From NCBI GenBank assembly GCA_017562135.1, contig QEYB01000556.1:558001-622000 (forward strand): 64,000 nt of DNA. The letters run 5' to 3'. Made by a program: the position numbers and the translations under genes. Shown one piece after another: positions 1 to 13,035 of the stretch (position 1 is its first letter; each line of letters begins with the position of its first letter). Source of the DNA: Dipylidium caninum (taxonomy: Eukaryota; Platyhelminthes; Cestoda; Cyclophyllidea; Dipylidiidae). The notes under the pieces are model-generated. The model ran no database searches. It was given only the letters and a program-made list of their open reading frames with translations, and was not told the origin of the DNA.

Positions 1-3000
1 AAGTTGGTCACCTCAACGCCCTGGCAAATAAAAGTGTAAAAGGTGGATGTCGAAACGAGATGATTAAGAGTCGGCTTTGCTTATCAATAATGAACCGTGA
101 TGGCCTCCATTTGCCATGTGGCAAACGAATTTAAATTGGTCACCATCGTGGCGATTATGGGGCCTCTTTCAGCAACTTTCAGCGGCGCCGCACGCTTGTG
201 GCCAAACAGGGAAGGGTCTCGTCCGCCGCGAAAGTGTCTTTTGTGCCGAGAACAACGCGTTCGCTAGTAAGGCTTCAGCTTTTTCAAGTTAAAAGTAAGT
301 GGAAGTAAGTTGACACCCAGGAAGTCTCTTCGATTCTCTGAAGAGAAAGTTAAGGATTCTGCAATTTGAGCTTGAAAGTCTCTCGCCGACAAGAGTCTGG
401 TGGAGCAGAAAGAACTCGCTAGCCGCGCTTAACCTAGCGTAACCAAAATCCTCTCGGCCGAACACATCGCCCCGCCGACTCGGGCCTGCCCGGGGCAGTT
501 GTTCGTCGCGTCGCGTCGCGCCGCGGTCCGAGTCTGCGTCAGTGGGGACTTCCGTTGTCGCGTCGCCAGTGAGGCAAGTGCGCTCGGCCAATGGGAAGCA
601 TGTCCGTTGAGGGGGAGAAGGCGGATGCCCTTCATCGGTCTTGACCACACTCACATGAGTGATCCCAGCTCTTGTCAAGAGGTGATTTCTTGTCACCAAA
701 CCAATGTTCTAAGTACTACAAATAAGTTTGTGTGTACGCAACATATACTCCACTGGGCACAATTCCGCGACTATGTTGTCGCGCTCGCGAAGGTCTGCTG
801 TTCCGTCTAAGCGGTGCTAATGAGAAGGTGGCGGAAGACCAACAGCCTCCCGCAGGGGCGCATTTCCGGCTCCACCGGAGCCACACAACACGCAGCGAGG
901 CGTCGTTGCAGCCCGTCTCCCCCTCACTCCTCCGCCGGGTGTTTGCCCACCAGTCCTCGAGGGCCGTCAACAACTCTGCCAAACTTACGTATTTCAGGTA
1001 CTCGTGTGTGTTCATCTGAACGAATCGTACGACCACATTCTTCATTTCTAGCAGCGTTAGCGGCACCTTCGTAAATTTCCTAAAAAAGGCGAACGCGGAG
1101 GAGAATTGCCATTCCGAGTACAGTAGTAATTATTCAACAAACTCGTTTTGCCATACACAAATTTGACAGAAAGGAGTTGAAAAGGCGTCTATTTTAATTT
1201 AAAACGCTAAGGCTTACTATCTCATGAGCATGCGATACTTAACGAATGGAGAATAAGGCACCTAAAGATAATCAGGCTTACTTGAAATGTTCATTCAAGA
1301 ACGCCAGAGGATCCGCAGCTAAATGTACAGATGAAAGGTGAGGTCAAAGGGAAAGCAGGCTCACCATCGCCACTGACAGTGCTCTTCCTCTCACTGCTCC
1401 CATGCCCGAGTTCTCGAGTGTCGCGGTTGGCGAGCACTCCCCTAATGGTGTTTGGGAGATCCCCATTAAATGTCTCCCCTCGTTTCCCTAAGTGGAGCCA
1501 CCTCGGCCCACCGCTAACGCCTCCACACTGTGGCGGGGCCGCTTCCAGGAGCGCCTCATTCGCCCTCGGGCAGGCATGAGAAGATGCGGTAAGTTACTGG
1601 ACGAGGAGGCCGAGCCGCTCCCCGGCAGGCACCGCCGACCGCGGCCTGCCTGACCCAAGCCCCTGCGTGCGCCTTCTCCGCGGGAGCTTATGCCACGATT
1701 CCTCCCACCGCGCCACGCATGTCGGGGCGACTTGTGCGGGTCTGGAGAAAAGCAGTCGTCGCGTTGCGGCATGTGCTCCCACCATGTCCATCACTCAACG
1801 TGAACTTTTGCTTTTAAGTAGATTTCAATGGACTACGTTCCTCGAGGAAATTTAGCCAGACCGCAATGTTTCGTGGGAAAATGTAAAATTAGGAGATGCA
1901 GTTTGTTTAATTCCTTTCAAAACTCGACTACCATCATTTATTTCAAAATTTCGAGGTCCAGTTTAACTGCCCGAGTTATTGTCTATTCTTCCTCAGCATT
2001 ACCGCAGATTAACCATTGAAAAATATTCGTGAAACCTTTCTATGTTGTAAAAACGTGCAAGCATTTGGGTAACGTACATTCCCCGGGAGACTGAATTACA
2101 GTTGGTGGGAGAAGAGGTGAGTTTCCCAACTGCGTGGGCGCGGTTCCGTCGTCTTCGGGGTAAACTATAGCCTCGACGCAGTCGCGTCCTACTGAAAACG
2201 AAGAGACGTGTGTGAGGCAGTGCGTGCAACAGGTCGCTAGCCAGTTGAGGTCAACTGCTCCCTCGAAGTAGGCTACGTTTGGGGTTAAGGGGGAACGAAT
2301 GAGAGGGAAATAACCTCACTGACAGTGTGAATAGACCTTGTCTGAGACTGAAACAATTTAATGCTGTCCTCCGTGGTGGGGAAGTAAGGGCAGAGAAGAT
2401 TACCGCGTCTGGGACCATTGGGCGATTTGACACGACTGACAGCACGAAAGATTTTACTGCGCTGCTGCTGCCACCGCACAAGTGGACCTCGCCCGCTCTC
2501 GGCTGTCGTGGGACGGGTGGCCCCGCTCGCCTTGTCGCTGGACCCTCCCCCTCGGAGAAACGAGACGTGGGAGGTCTTGTCCGCTGAGCGCCTTCGTCTC
2601 CCCATGCCACGCACGGCTCCTCATTATTTGCCTCGTAAATTCCGCTTACACGACGGTCCTCATCGTTACCTGAATAATCAACGCATTTCTTCTTTCATCG
2701 CAAGTGAATCGCGCAGTCGCTTGACTCGCCACCTGGAAATCCTTTATTTAGCTCGAAAGAGTGTGAATGGACAAACAGTGCCGCCGCCTCATGACTCGCG
2801 CGTAACTACCACGTATGAGGTGAGGATTATTTTTCTCGCCATTCCCCTCTACCCTTTCGTGGACCGACTCCTCCTGCGATGACCCTTCTCATGACAACAA
2901 GGTCGCCTCACATGCTCTGCCCAGCAGTCGTTTGAGGCATCTCCTACGAGGCCCCGAGTGTAACTCAGGTTCTTGTTATTCGGCCGTGTGGTTCGAAGGA

Positions 3001-4007
3001 GTGCTTAGTCCACCGAATTGTGCGTGCCTGCTAAAGGTTGGATGACCATTGCCATGCCTTGCCATTGGGCGCGTCGGCTTTGGTGGGGCTCACATGATGT
3101 CTCCTGGCGAGATTCGTAGCCAAATGTGACACGACATCAACTGCCTCTTCTTGTTTACGCACCCGTAGCTGCCCCTGACCCAAACAGATTTTGCGTGCAG
3201 TGAAGGGTATCGTACGCGTTCGTCAACAGTCCTTCCGACACTTCAACTCTACTTCTCCCGACTACGCTCAGTCGTTCCGATAGAGTGGGACGTTTGCACT
3301 TGGCCACAAATCAAACTTGTTTTATCCGGTCATTAGTCCGTTGTTTTTATGATTTTTATAACATCTTAAAATCTTACCACGGCCTGATCCTACCAGTGAC
3401 CCCATATTGCGGCAATAAACGACGGGCATCGGGGTTCTCGGGCTCCCAGTCATGTCGAGACTGAGGTTCTCTGAGACACGAGTGCTCAAGCTCCGCCTCT
3501 CTCAGGGCGGCCCCTGCCTCGCTCCCCTCTCCCTTCCCCCCGCTCACCTTCACCGGATGGGGCATTGCCTCGCGCGGGCTCGTGGCGTCGCGCATTGGCG
3601 GACTCCCGCTGAGTGGCGCGCGGCCTCGTCGTAGTGGGATGATCGGTTGACGAAATCGAGGCGGAGTGGACACTGCCATTGGACTTCGTCCTCCAAACCG
3701 GTGTGCTCTGCGCGCCCGCGCCCAGGTGCGCAGAAAAGGGGCTTCGAGAGACGTGACCTACGTTCGGCGAATTTCCGAGATTCTTCTTCTGCGCAATCTC
3801 AGTATTCGCCTTTACGTCTAAAAAATATAAACGCCACAAGCACCTTGGGTGTGTACATGAAATTCTGCCGGTGGTTATTTGCTGGTATTGACCAAATGAA
3901 CTAGACTACCCCTGCCTGAGGCAGAGCTGAGATGACCACTTCGTTGCGGAAGGGGAGGGGCTGAAGTGTAAGAACATCTACATCACATGCGCTGGTCTTC
4001 TCTGCTC
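1..4007. other. GC-rich stretch, no supported gene
   Basis: Open frames up to about 154 codons occur on both strands and overlap one another. None resembles a protein family I know, and none forms a splice-consistent series. The stretch is rich in CpG, with a short CGTCG-type repeat near 505-526 and dense GC patches near 0.8-0.95, 1.5-1.75, 2.45-2.6 and 3.45-3.75 kb. Long chance frames are expected at this composition. It presumably includes the 3' untranslated region of the Ig-domain gene to its right, but I see no clear polyadenylation signal for it. Confidence 0.5.
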
Positions 4008-7000
4008 TTAGATTCTCTTCCCCAAATTACCTCGCAAGTGTTCGCTTGGTTGAATGTGCCGCTGGCGAACAGTCTGACAACCGTTAGTGCTGCCAAGAAT
4101 CTGGTTCCTCTGTGCTTCCTTCTCTGTCTTCCGGGGTGACATTTTCTTCCCTGTTTGAATATTTTGTATTTCTAGTTCGTCCGGTTGGCAAGAGGGACCT
4201 TCCGCACATTCGGACGATTTTTTTTCAGGTTCATAGACTTGTGCCTGAATAATCACCGGCCTATTCGGTCCCTTTTCTTTTGTCAAGGTAAACAAGCACG
4301 TCAGACACTTTCCACAAATAAATAAAAATGGCAGCCAGCCACTGACCTGGTCGCGGTGCAGCCCCCGTCTGAAAGCGCGCCAGAGCGTTCATAAAACGCA
4401 CCTTTGCGGCCTTTCCGTCGCCGTCCAGCGTGTCGGCGTCCACGCCTTCCCGAGTCGGTGGTGATATCACGCCCGGCGGCAATACCGGCGACTTCTCTTC
4501 ATTCGCCCACTTATCTTTAATGTGTCTGTTATCAGTTATAATCGATTCCGGCTCTTTTTTAGATGGAGGGAATACTTTTTTTTTCATTGTGCTAAGAGTC
4601 TTATTATTGGCGGACTCGCACATTCGTGACTCCAAAACCCTCTTGATGGTCGCTTTGGCAGCGGCTGCTGCCTCTGGGCTTTGCACCTCGTTGTCCTTGG
4701 GCAAATACTTCTCCGGACCCGAAGTCCAAGCAGCATCGGGACGACAATTCAACGGTGGTTTGACAGTCGCGTGCTGAGTGATGCGAGAACAGGACACAGT
4801 CGGCACCTGACTTAAGGAAGGAAAAGACGTATTTCTAAGTCATTCACCTGGTTGAACGAATTGCCGCTGACAAGACAGATGAGGACAGTGTTGGGGACAC
4901 GACTCCTAACCGGCAAGAAGTGAATGAACTCTACCATAAAAACAATTATGTTCTCATTTAGTTAGTGACTGTTTAATTATGCAGTTAGGCACAAAACACA
5001 ACGGAGAACAAGACGATTTGAACCGGGTGTGTGTGCTCCGCATCGTTCCTCACTCAACATGATGTCAACGGTGCTCCCACTGTTTTTTGATAATGCCTAA
5101 GGCTGACAACTAACAAATTCAGAGATAAATGAGGAAAATGCCTCGAAAAAGAGGCGGCCTGCGACGCGCGCAACTCACTGCGGTGGTTTATTGCCGACAT
5201 CGAGAGTCTCACGCGGATGCCGGTCAGGAGTTTGCTGCGTAGCGGGGCCCATGCCGCCTCCATTCCTGTCCCTTCTTCGTAACAGAGCTCCGAGTCGGGA
5301 TTGAAGGAGATGCGTTTGTTGTACCTTTTGGCGGTCGGGCTTTTGCAAAGCGAACCCACAGACATATGTGCCGTTTGATTCATTATGGGATACCCTTCAG
5401 TGCCGAAGTACACGTAATGGTTGCGATGACAGGCACAACAGCAGTTCCGACACACGACATCCGCCTGAGGTGATGTATTGATAAAAATGACCCTGGGCTC
5501 TGGGAGGCTGGTGAGAGGAAAAGCTGCAGGAGTACGGCCTCGCCAGGCGGAACTGTAACTGCGGCTTCGGGGTCGTCTTGGCGTTTCGTAGACAGCCTTC
5601 ACTTCCTCCGAGAGTTCGTCTTCCGGCAGGCCCGGGACATCACTCAGCGTTCGGAGCTCCATATATTCAGCCGGTGTAGGGTGTACACAGTCGCTTCTAG
5701 CAGACACGCAATGGTATTGTTCATTCCGACCGAGTGAATGCTGCAGAGGGGAGGTGAAAATTTGGGCATACGTGAAGACAGCACCAACTCGAGTCAGAAG
5801 AACAATGAAATGGAGTTCGTTGTGAACTATGAGGTAGCCAGAGAGCGACTTTGAGAGAACCTTATACAGTGAGAAATAAAATGAGGAGATTGGGCAATCG
5901 CTATATGGGGCAGTGCAAACTCATTATCTCCCCTAAATTCGCCGCATACATGCCGCCGTGCGCCAGCCCGAAGGTTGTAGTTGTCGGTCGGCAAAGTGTC
6001 GTCTTCGTCATCATAATCTGGTGTTGCGTCCTCTTTCTGCTTTTCCATGAAATTCGTCGGAGAAGTTAGTGAATGCGGGTGAGGCGACGGTGGCGGTGCG
6101 GGCAATGGTGGCGCAGCGGGAGGTCGCGGCGGAGATGTTCGAGGAGGAATTGTGCTTACTCGAAGTGCCTCTCCGTAACCTACACACTTCCTAGGATCAT
6201 AGCAAAACAAAACAATCGAGCCAATGTTGTACCGAGTGGCATCAGTAATACATGTGATGAATGTTTTGAAGGGAGAGACGATCGCCACCCTACGAATGGA
6301 AAGTTAATGCAGAAGGACTTTATGACTTCTGGTGACTGCAAATAGTTTCAATAAGAAAAGTCAGGATTTTTCTGCTATTCGATGAGCATAAGGGGTATTC
6401 GACTCAGGCAAACGTGAAGCAGTGAAGTCAAAACCTCTTTTTACAACCTCAACACTTTCTGATTTTAGCAAAGAGACGAAGTGTTGGGCATTGGAGTGTC
6501 ACATGCGGCTCTAGTTAGGAGGATTTGCGAAAAGGTTAGCTGAATACGAGTCGATGCATGCACACTTGGAGCTCATAGCAAACTAACTTTGGGGAAAGGT
6601 GATCGCGTCGATTTCGTTGAGGGGATGCGCAATTTCGATTTCGAGTCCTGGGATTGTGAGAATCTGCTTCGGAAGGGATGGAGAAACAGGCGGCATTGTT
6701 GTCTAAGATATGTATTTTTCCTTTAAAATCAGGGGAATATTTAATGTCAGATATGTGCATTTTCTAAATAAATGAGAAAATATAGGTGTCAGTCGTCAGT
6801 TCAAGTGGAGCAAGCCATTCCATCAGAGCCGGTGATGCGCTATTAGGGTCCACTTATGACAACTCGCTGCATCACATTTAAGGGTGTTAATATCCATGAT
6901 TGGGTTGATGAGGGAGACTGTTTCCTCCTCCTTGCCGCCAGCTAGTAAATGAGGCATGGCCACCTTGGCCATTCTGCCATCGTTGGTGCTTAGATTTCAT

Positions 7001-8124
7001 TTTCAGTTAAACAATTAGCGAGAAGGAAGTTCTTCCCTAGATGTGCAGAGTTGAAGCTTGTAAATGCTATGGGGACGTTTATCAAAGTTGGCCGAAAGTT
7101 TTAGTCGTGCGTCACATTTATCGCCAAAGACCAAACCCTGTTTGAAAGGTTTGTCGTGCTCGGCACTCGCCTACGAAATTAACACGCACAATCAGGCTAA
7201 AATGGTGATCTGAAGTGACCTTGTTACGAATTTTTCTAAGCTGATGAAATTTTAATAGAAACCCCTTTCAAAATGCGCACAAATACCCACCATATTGCGA
7301 CTTTCTGCGAATATTTATTTCACACTGGGTGTAGGCTGTCGATGAGCCAGGGGGAAGACGGATTTCACATGCGTAGCTGCCTGAGTACTCGGGTCTCAGA
7401 TTTCCAGCACTTAGGCGTGCTGTCTTACCATCAAAAGATGTACTGAATTGTGCAAGGGGTAGTTTTTGTGAGTTATTATGGAACCAAGTTACTTGGGCGC
7501 GTCCTTCCACATGGGCCAGACGGCATACCAAGTGCAAATGCGATTGTTCACCCCGGACTGGGTCGATTTCGATGACCTGATTTTCTAGTGGCTGCTCAAA
7601 CTCTAGTAGTCCGTCCGGAAAATGACTGTAATCCATTTTTAGTTCTAGGGAAGAAAGACAGTGAAAAAGATTAATGAAACAGACGATCAGAGGCGGTGAA
7701 ATGACGAATAATAGTCAATATACTCAAATCGTCTTAGTAGTAGTATTTTAGCTCGCGATAAAATTAAAGTTTAATGAGCACGCAAGCACCAGCGATAGCG
7801 GCGTAAAAAAAGGTTGGCAAAATCCACTTACTACTTGTCTCGCCATCAGTCAATACATGGGACGGCAAACTAAAATTGAGAGGATAACGAGATAAGAGCG
7901 AAGTAACAGACACAGAGACGGGCGAATAATTTGCCAAGAACGAGCACAATTATTGCCAAACAAAAAAGTCGTTTTCAGGTAGGGTAAACGGGGATTATAT
8001 TGGTAGCGAAGGCCATCATCTCTTACACCGCGTCGCATCACTGTGACATTCGACAAGCTGCACATTTGATTGTGCGGGTCCTTCAGCTCCCACACCCAAG
8101 CACACTTTTCGAGTAGACCTCCCA
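4008..8124 (-). CDS. Ig I-set domain protein, 3' part of a larger gene
   Basis: Eight exons on the minus strand join with matching phases: 8124-8029, 7869-7832, 7644-7291, 6179-5950, 5740-5179, 4905-4848, 4810-4347 and 4276-4008. Together they give about 689 codons up to a stop. The 7644-7291 exon encodes a clear I-set Ig domain: a B-strand Cys (HLVCRL), the core Trp (VTWFHN) and the F-strand motif YSGSYACEI. The 8124-8029 exon looks like the end of an earlier Ig domain (GAEGPAQSNVQL). After the Ig domain come a proline-rich stretch (PPLPAPPP), an acidic patch (DYDDEDD), a Cys cluster (CRNCCCACHRN) and a long basic, alanine-rich tail. I see no transmembrane segment or signal peptide, so a cytoskeletal or sarcomeric I-set protein (palladin or obscurin-like) is possible, but the family is not established. 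The 5' end lies upstream of 8124 and was not found. The 7291/6179 junction is the weakest; another phase-consistent acceptor lies at 6289. Confidence 0.55.
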
Positions 8125-11100
8125 CTGTGTTGAGCCAAATGATTGCGACTCTCCTGTGACTGTATATCGCAAAGAGAAGTATATAATTCAGATGCACATA
8201 TTTCCTCAATGTCTAATAAAATAATCGGAAATAGTTCATAACTGGTAAATCATGATGTACAAAACTAAACAAGAGAGCCGATGTTTAGAGCCAAAATATT
8301 GCGGTAAGTAATAGACTTTGTGTCTTTCCCGTCTATGCTCACTTAGCTGCGCTTGGCCGCAAGACCTCCGGGCTATTTCGGCATCCCTGTCCTCCTCTAC
8401 GTTAATAATTGAAGCACTTATATTCTGCCGACTTTTGACGACTTAGAGCCAGCCTTGGGGTCCTACCACTCTGACGTACATTTAGAGCATGGAATTAGTT
8501 ATTAATGGAGACGTAATGGATCGTTTTGGACTTGGGTAAAAGTATGAAAATTATCCCTCACTTGCATGTACCACTGGCAAACTGGAATCCGTCAACTAAA
8601 GCGAACCTGACAAGTCCATCAAATTAGCCTTCATTCCACAAAGAGAAGATAACTTCTGTCCGGAAGATACATACGTCTTACGCTATTAGAGGGGGATTGG
8701 GAATACCGCCAAAGACCATCGAAGTACCGGGAGAGACACATAACTTCTCACAATTTGCCCCCCCCCCCCCCAACCTTGAGCTGCTGCTGGCGGAGAGTTT
8801 TTGCGCTTCTTTCAATGAAGTGTACCTCGAAAACGGTTGAAATGGTCTTAGAGAGTCTTGTAGAAGCTAGTTAGAAAAGGGGTAAAAGGCTTTTCCACAT
8901 GCAGTCACAACTGCCACCACAGATAATGGGTGGGAGGCGAGAAGTGGGCGATGCAGCATCGACAGACGCAGCTACCACCGTATAAGCTTATTTTACGCAA
9001 ACTTACAAAGAACTACCGATGCTAACTTGCCTGCACCCGCTTCTTTCGCTCAAGTTGAGAGAGAATTTTAAACAGTGTTGTTTTGTTTAAAGAGAGGGAC
9101 GAGCAGTGGGGCGGGCAACGAGCCAAGCTAGGGCTTGGGACCTTAGAAGAATTGTGAGAATTCACCACGCAAACATTAGGTGTGTTTTGGGGAGAAGGGG
9201 ACGGAGGAGGAGGTAAAGGGCATTATTCATCCAATGAGATTTCTCAGGTGGAGATACCAGATTTTCTCCGTAAATCCAGTGAAGAGTTACCGAAAAAAAT
9301 CCAAACAGAAATTTCGCCCCCGACTGGTGTTACTGCTGGAGGCGGGCGATCCAGAGACCACGAGTGCCCCGGCTCAGTGCACCAGACATGCGCTTTAACT
9401 CGTCTTATGCCCTGGGACGACGCTAATGCGCGAGGCGTCTGTGGCATTACGAAATGTCATGGCCGAAGGTGTTAATCTCCTCCACTGGAGGTTCACGCAA
9501 TTATACTTACGCAGACGCAATCGTCGTCGCATCATAAAAGGACGTAGGCCTGGCGTCCGATCACTGGATTAGCTAAACAGTGCCTTAATCCCGCTACGTA
9601 AAAAAGTATTCATCTGTCATTACTCCACGCTATCAGTGGCTTTCCATTGGTTCCGTCATCTCGTGGCAATGTTCCCCTTGAATTCAGAGTGCTGATGTGG
9701 CCATCCAATGAAGAGACGAAATTAGGGTCTACGGTGAAAAACGCTGTGATCAGTGTGGTTTTGCTCCTGTGTCGCGACTGGGGCTGCAAGGCTTGTTGCC
9801 TTTGTACTCCTCGAGCACGGAGTGGGACATGCAGGTTGGCTCCAGAGGTCCTGACGAGGTACGCTTTTTCGGGCTTTTGCGGCCATTTTCGTGGTAAACA
9901 CCTTCACCAGTCTGTTTGAAGAAAGCCAACGTTTAGCAGTCTGGAGTGACGTCCACCCGCCTGGCGTGCCAATCCCTTTCACAAGGACGCTGAATGCGAA
10001 GCCGCCTGAAGTTCGGAGCCGCTCGTATCTTTGCCGAAGAGTGTCTTGTAGTGAATACTCTCGGCCGAGGGGGGAGGGGAAGCGGAGGCGGAGGTGAGGG
10101 GGAGATTAAGTGCCATTACCATTAATGCAGATCTGAGATGGAAAAGTCCACAGAAGGCGGCGATAGAAACTTACTCGAAGTTGTTTACTCTCCTCTCTGC
10201 CATTTTATTAACATGTGAATGCGTGTCTTGGCCGGGTTTTATGAATTCGTCCACGAGGGGCTGCGTGTCGGGCTCGAGGTCGTAGAAAAGGCAAACCTTT
10301 TGTTTCTAAAGCAGGCAAAATTACTAATAAGAGGGGTTGCAGAATATGCGTGCAGTGCAATGGCTTGACAAAAGTGGGAGAAGCGCGACCACATTCCCCT
10401 CTTTCTCACGAGCAAGCCTAATGCCTAATTTATCCGAAAACTTTCCCGCAGCATTTGAGAATGCTGCGACAATTCATACGGTGTCCAGCGACGCACGGCA
10501 CAGGCGCAAACAGTCATTCTATGACGTTATTTGAGTTGAAGGTGCAAATGCGCGTTTCGGCGAGGCTAATCGGGTCTGCGTGTCGGTGAGACAATTGAAG
10601 ACCCCCGCTGGGTGACGAACGCCGCGGTGTCAGCTTAACGCATGTGCGACAGCCGAGGCGGCCCTCGGGGTGGCGGGGTGGAGCGCCGACACCGGTCTTT
10701 GGTGTGGGCGCAATCAGACGCCGTCTGGCGCACCAAGCGACAGGAAGCGGGGCCCCGGAGGTTTCTCAACCCTCGTCTTGGCTCGGAGACCACAGTCCGA
10801 CCTCTCGACCGTCCGAGACATCTATCATCTCCGGTCTGTCGCCTCCCTCCACTAGTCATCATATACTGACGGCCGCTGCTTCCGACCGCCATTTCCTACT
10901 GCCGCCAATTGCGCTCTTCGTTTGGGAGGCAGCTTCCATTTAGCGCGGGTCCCCGGTGGTTCCTTCAGCGGGCAGCAGGAGCCTCCGCCGCTCCTGCCCG
11001 CCGGGGGCGGAGGAGGCGGCGTTAGCAGTCGGATGCCCGACAAACTCTTCACTGCCCGGCGCAAGACCGCGTGGGAGAAAATGAGTGCAGACGCATTGGG

Positions 11101-12790
11101 AGAAAGGACTTAGCTGCGGTCAGAAAGCACAACTTTCTTGGTACCTTGCAACCAGTGGTGATTGGGCAACTTTTGTAATTTTAGACAGACAGCGTCTAAG
11201 TCTCACATCGTCATGCCCGATCCGCTTGGAAGGGGGAGTCGAAGGTGAGCCCCTGGGACTTAGCGGCGCTCTACTCTCAACGCTGCCTTTCCTGTTCATC
11301 TACAAGGGAGCGCCTGTAAGGGGAAGAAGCTACTCACGATCCTGTCGAATTGTCTGTTGATGTTTTCGACCGCGCGCTTGTGCTGAGGGGCAAAGATCTG
11401 GGAGGCGGGTGTGCCTATGAGATCGGACTTTGAAGAAACATGATTCTGCCCCGTAGATCGGACCCCTTGATTTAGCATTGCATCTTTGTCTAAAAGTAAA
11501 AAAGAATAACTGGCGATGAAGAAATAACAAGGTTCAATATTTTATTTCACAGTCATTTAAATTGCACAAGTTTTCATATGCTGAAGTCGTCTGGTCTCAG
11601 TGACCGCACATTTGTTTACGTCCATGTGATATTTTACTTCTGAGTTGCCACATTGAGGGCAGGAAGGGATTTTTGAATATATGAATAAAAATTCCTGGAC
11701 GAAATCCTTGTTTATTGTGTACGAAAATTGCTAACCTACCCGCAAGACCAAGGTCTCCAGGAGGAAAAGAAAAAGTCCTCTCTTCCGACCGCCCCAAAAA
11801 CCCACGAGTCGGTGGGTGATCGTCGGGAGAGATAAGATCACACAGCCCGGCAGGAAGTAAAGACTTCGGAGGCACCCATTGGTACGCCAACCTCCTCCAT
11901 TTTCCCACCATTTTGTTGTGACTGAACAGGTCTATTCAAAGTGGCGTCATGATTAATTTCGCCACAAGTTATCCACTTAACTTATGGCTCCGTGGCGCTG
12001 ACAGATAACGCAAGTGATAGTGGCAATTGCTTAAGTCTACGAAAATAAGCCATGATTGTCCGTATTTCGTCAGGTGAATTAACAAATGCTCCCCACTCCT
12101 TCCTAATGAATGTCTGGCAGGTTTGACGGAGGACAGCAAAGCGGGCGGGACAGGGACCAGTGGTGGAGGGGCCGACAATCTTCTTCAATGGACACTGCAA
12201 ATCTCCTTGACATCGGGTCAAGAAACCAGCAGTGTTAGTGGTAATTGGAGGTGCCTTACACGTAATGCACCACATCGAGTGGTCGGCCCTGCCTGCTCCG
12301 TGATCGTGTCGTGGCCGCTAAAGGCGAGCTTGGTGTGCGTCTCACCAGGCCCGTCACCTCGCAGTTCCATGGTTCTTAGTTGGGGGAGTGATAAATAAGC
12401 CCAAACAAGCGTACGGGTATTGGTCGTCCGCCCATCGGGTGATGGGAGGTGCATCCACTTGCTGAAGTGTGGCGTGAATAGCCCCCCGCCCCAGTAAAGC
12501 CTTTTTTCAACTATCCCGCTGTTTTTAGGAAAGTTGCCTCTGGACGTTAAGGCCCAGGCGTAGTGTTAAGGGACCAAAAAAGGATGCGGATAATTTTCCA
12601 CCGATAACGCAAATAACTGTGGAAGAAAAGGGGAAGAAGCAGTTTTCACCACGCAGATGTTTGACGCGTTCAACCGGTGCCCTTAAAGGGGCTCCCACGC
12701 AGGGTGTGAGGCCGGTAATTTGTATGCGGAGGCCACACCTTACGACTGGCGCATTCTTTCAACATGGAAGACGGAGGCAGAAGCACTCAC
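8125..12790. other. No supported gene; 15-base C run
   Basis: The missing 5' exons of the Ig-domain gene should lie here or further right, but I could not identify any with confidence. A run of 15 C sits at 8758-8772. A very GC- and CpG-rich patch at about 10.62-11.05 kb resembles a CpG island or promoter region. Frames near 11.98-12.28 kb on the minus strand contain several Cys and may include an exon, but no family match or closed splice structure supports it. Confidence 0.4.
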
Positions 12791-13035
12791 CTGGCGTATG
12801 ACGGGAGGACGAGCTGAGTTGGACGGTGGTGTGCAGTACTGGAGACTCCGCTCGGACCACGTGCAGTCCAGCAGTCGATGCGCGCAGGGAGTGATGGGCC
12901 GTCTTCTCTCCGCCCCGACGCAGCCGAAGTGGAGAACCGAGGTCAAACTCAACGAAGTTAAGAACTGCGAATGTGGTGTCCCGAGGCTCAGCCAATGGGA
13001 TGTAAGCTCGCAGACGGTTATTAAAAGTGGAGCTA
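12791..13035 (-). CDS. Candidate internal exon, unknown protein
   Basis: On the minus strand, an open frame of about 81 codons lies between an acceptor-like pyrimidine-G stretch ending in CAG (just right of 13035) and a strong GTGAGT donor at 12790-12785. The reading begins around SSTFNNRLRAYIPLAEP and continues through an even amino-acid composition to SSSSRHTPG. I do not recognise the family. It could be an upstream exon of the minus-strand Ig-domain gene or part of a separate gene. A chance frame in GC-rich DNA is also possible. Confidence 0.22.

Noticed and set aside
8758..8772. Poly-C run as a possible functional element
   Set aside because: A bare homopolymer without neighbouring structure is best treated as simple sequence or a possible sequencing artefact.
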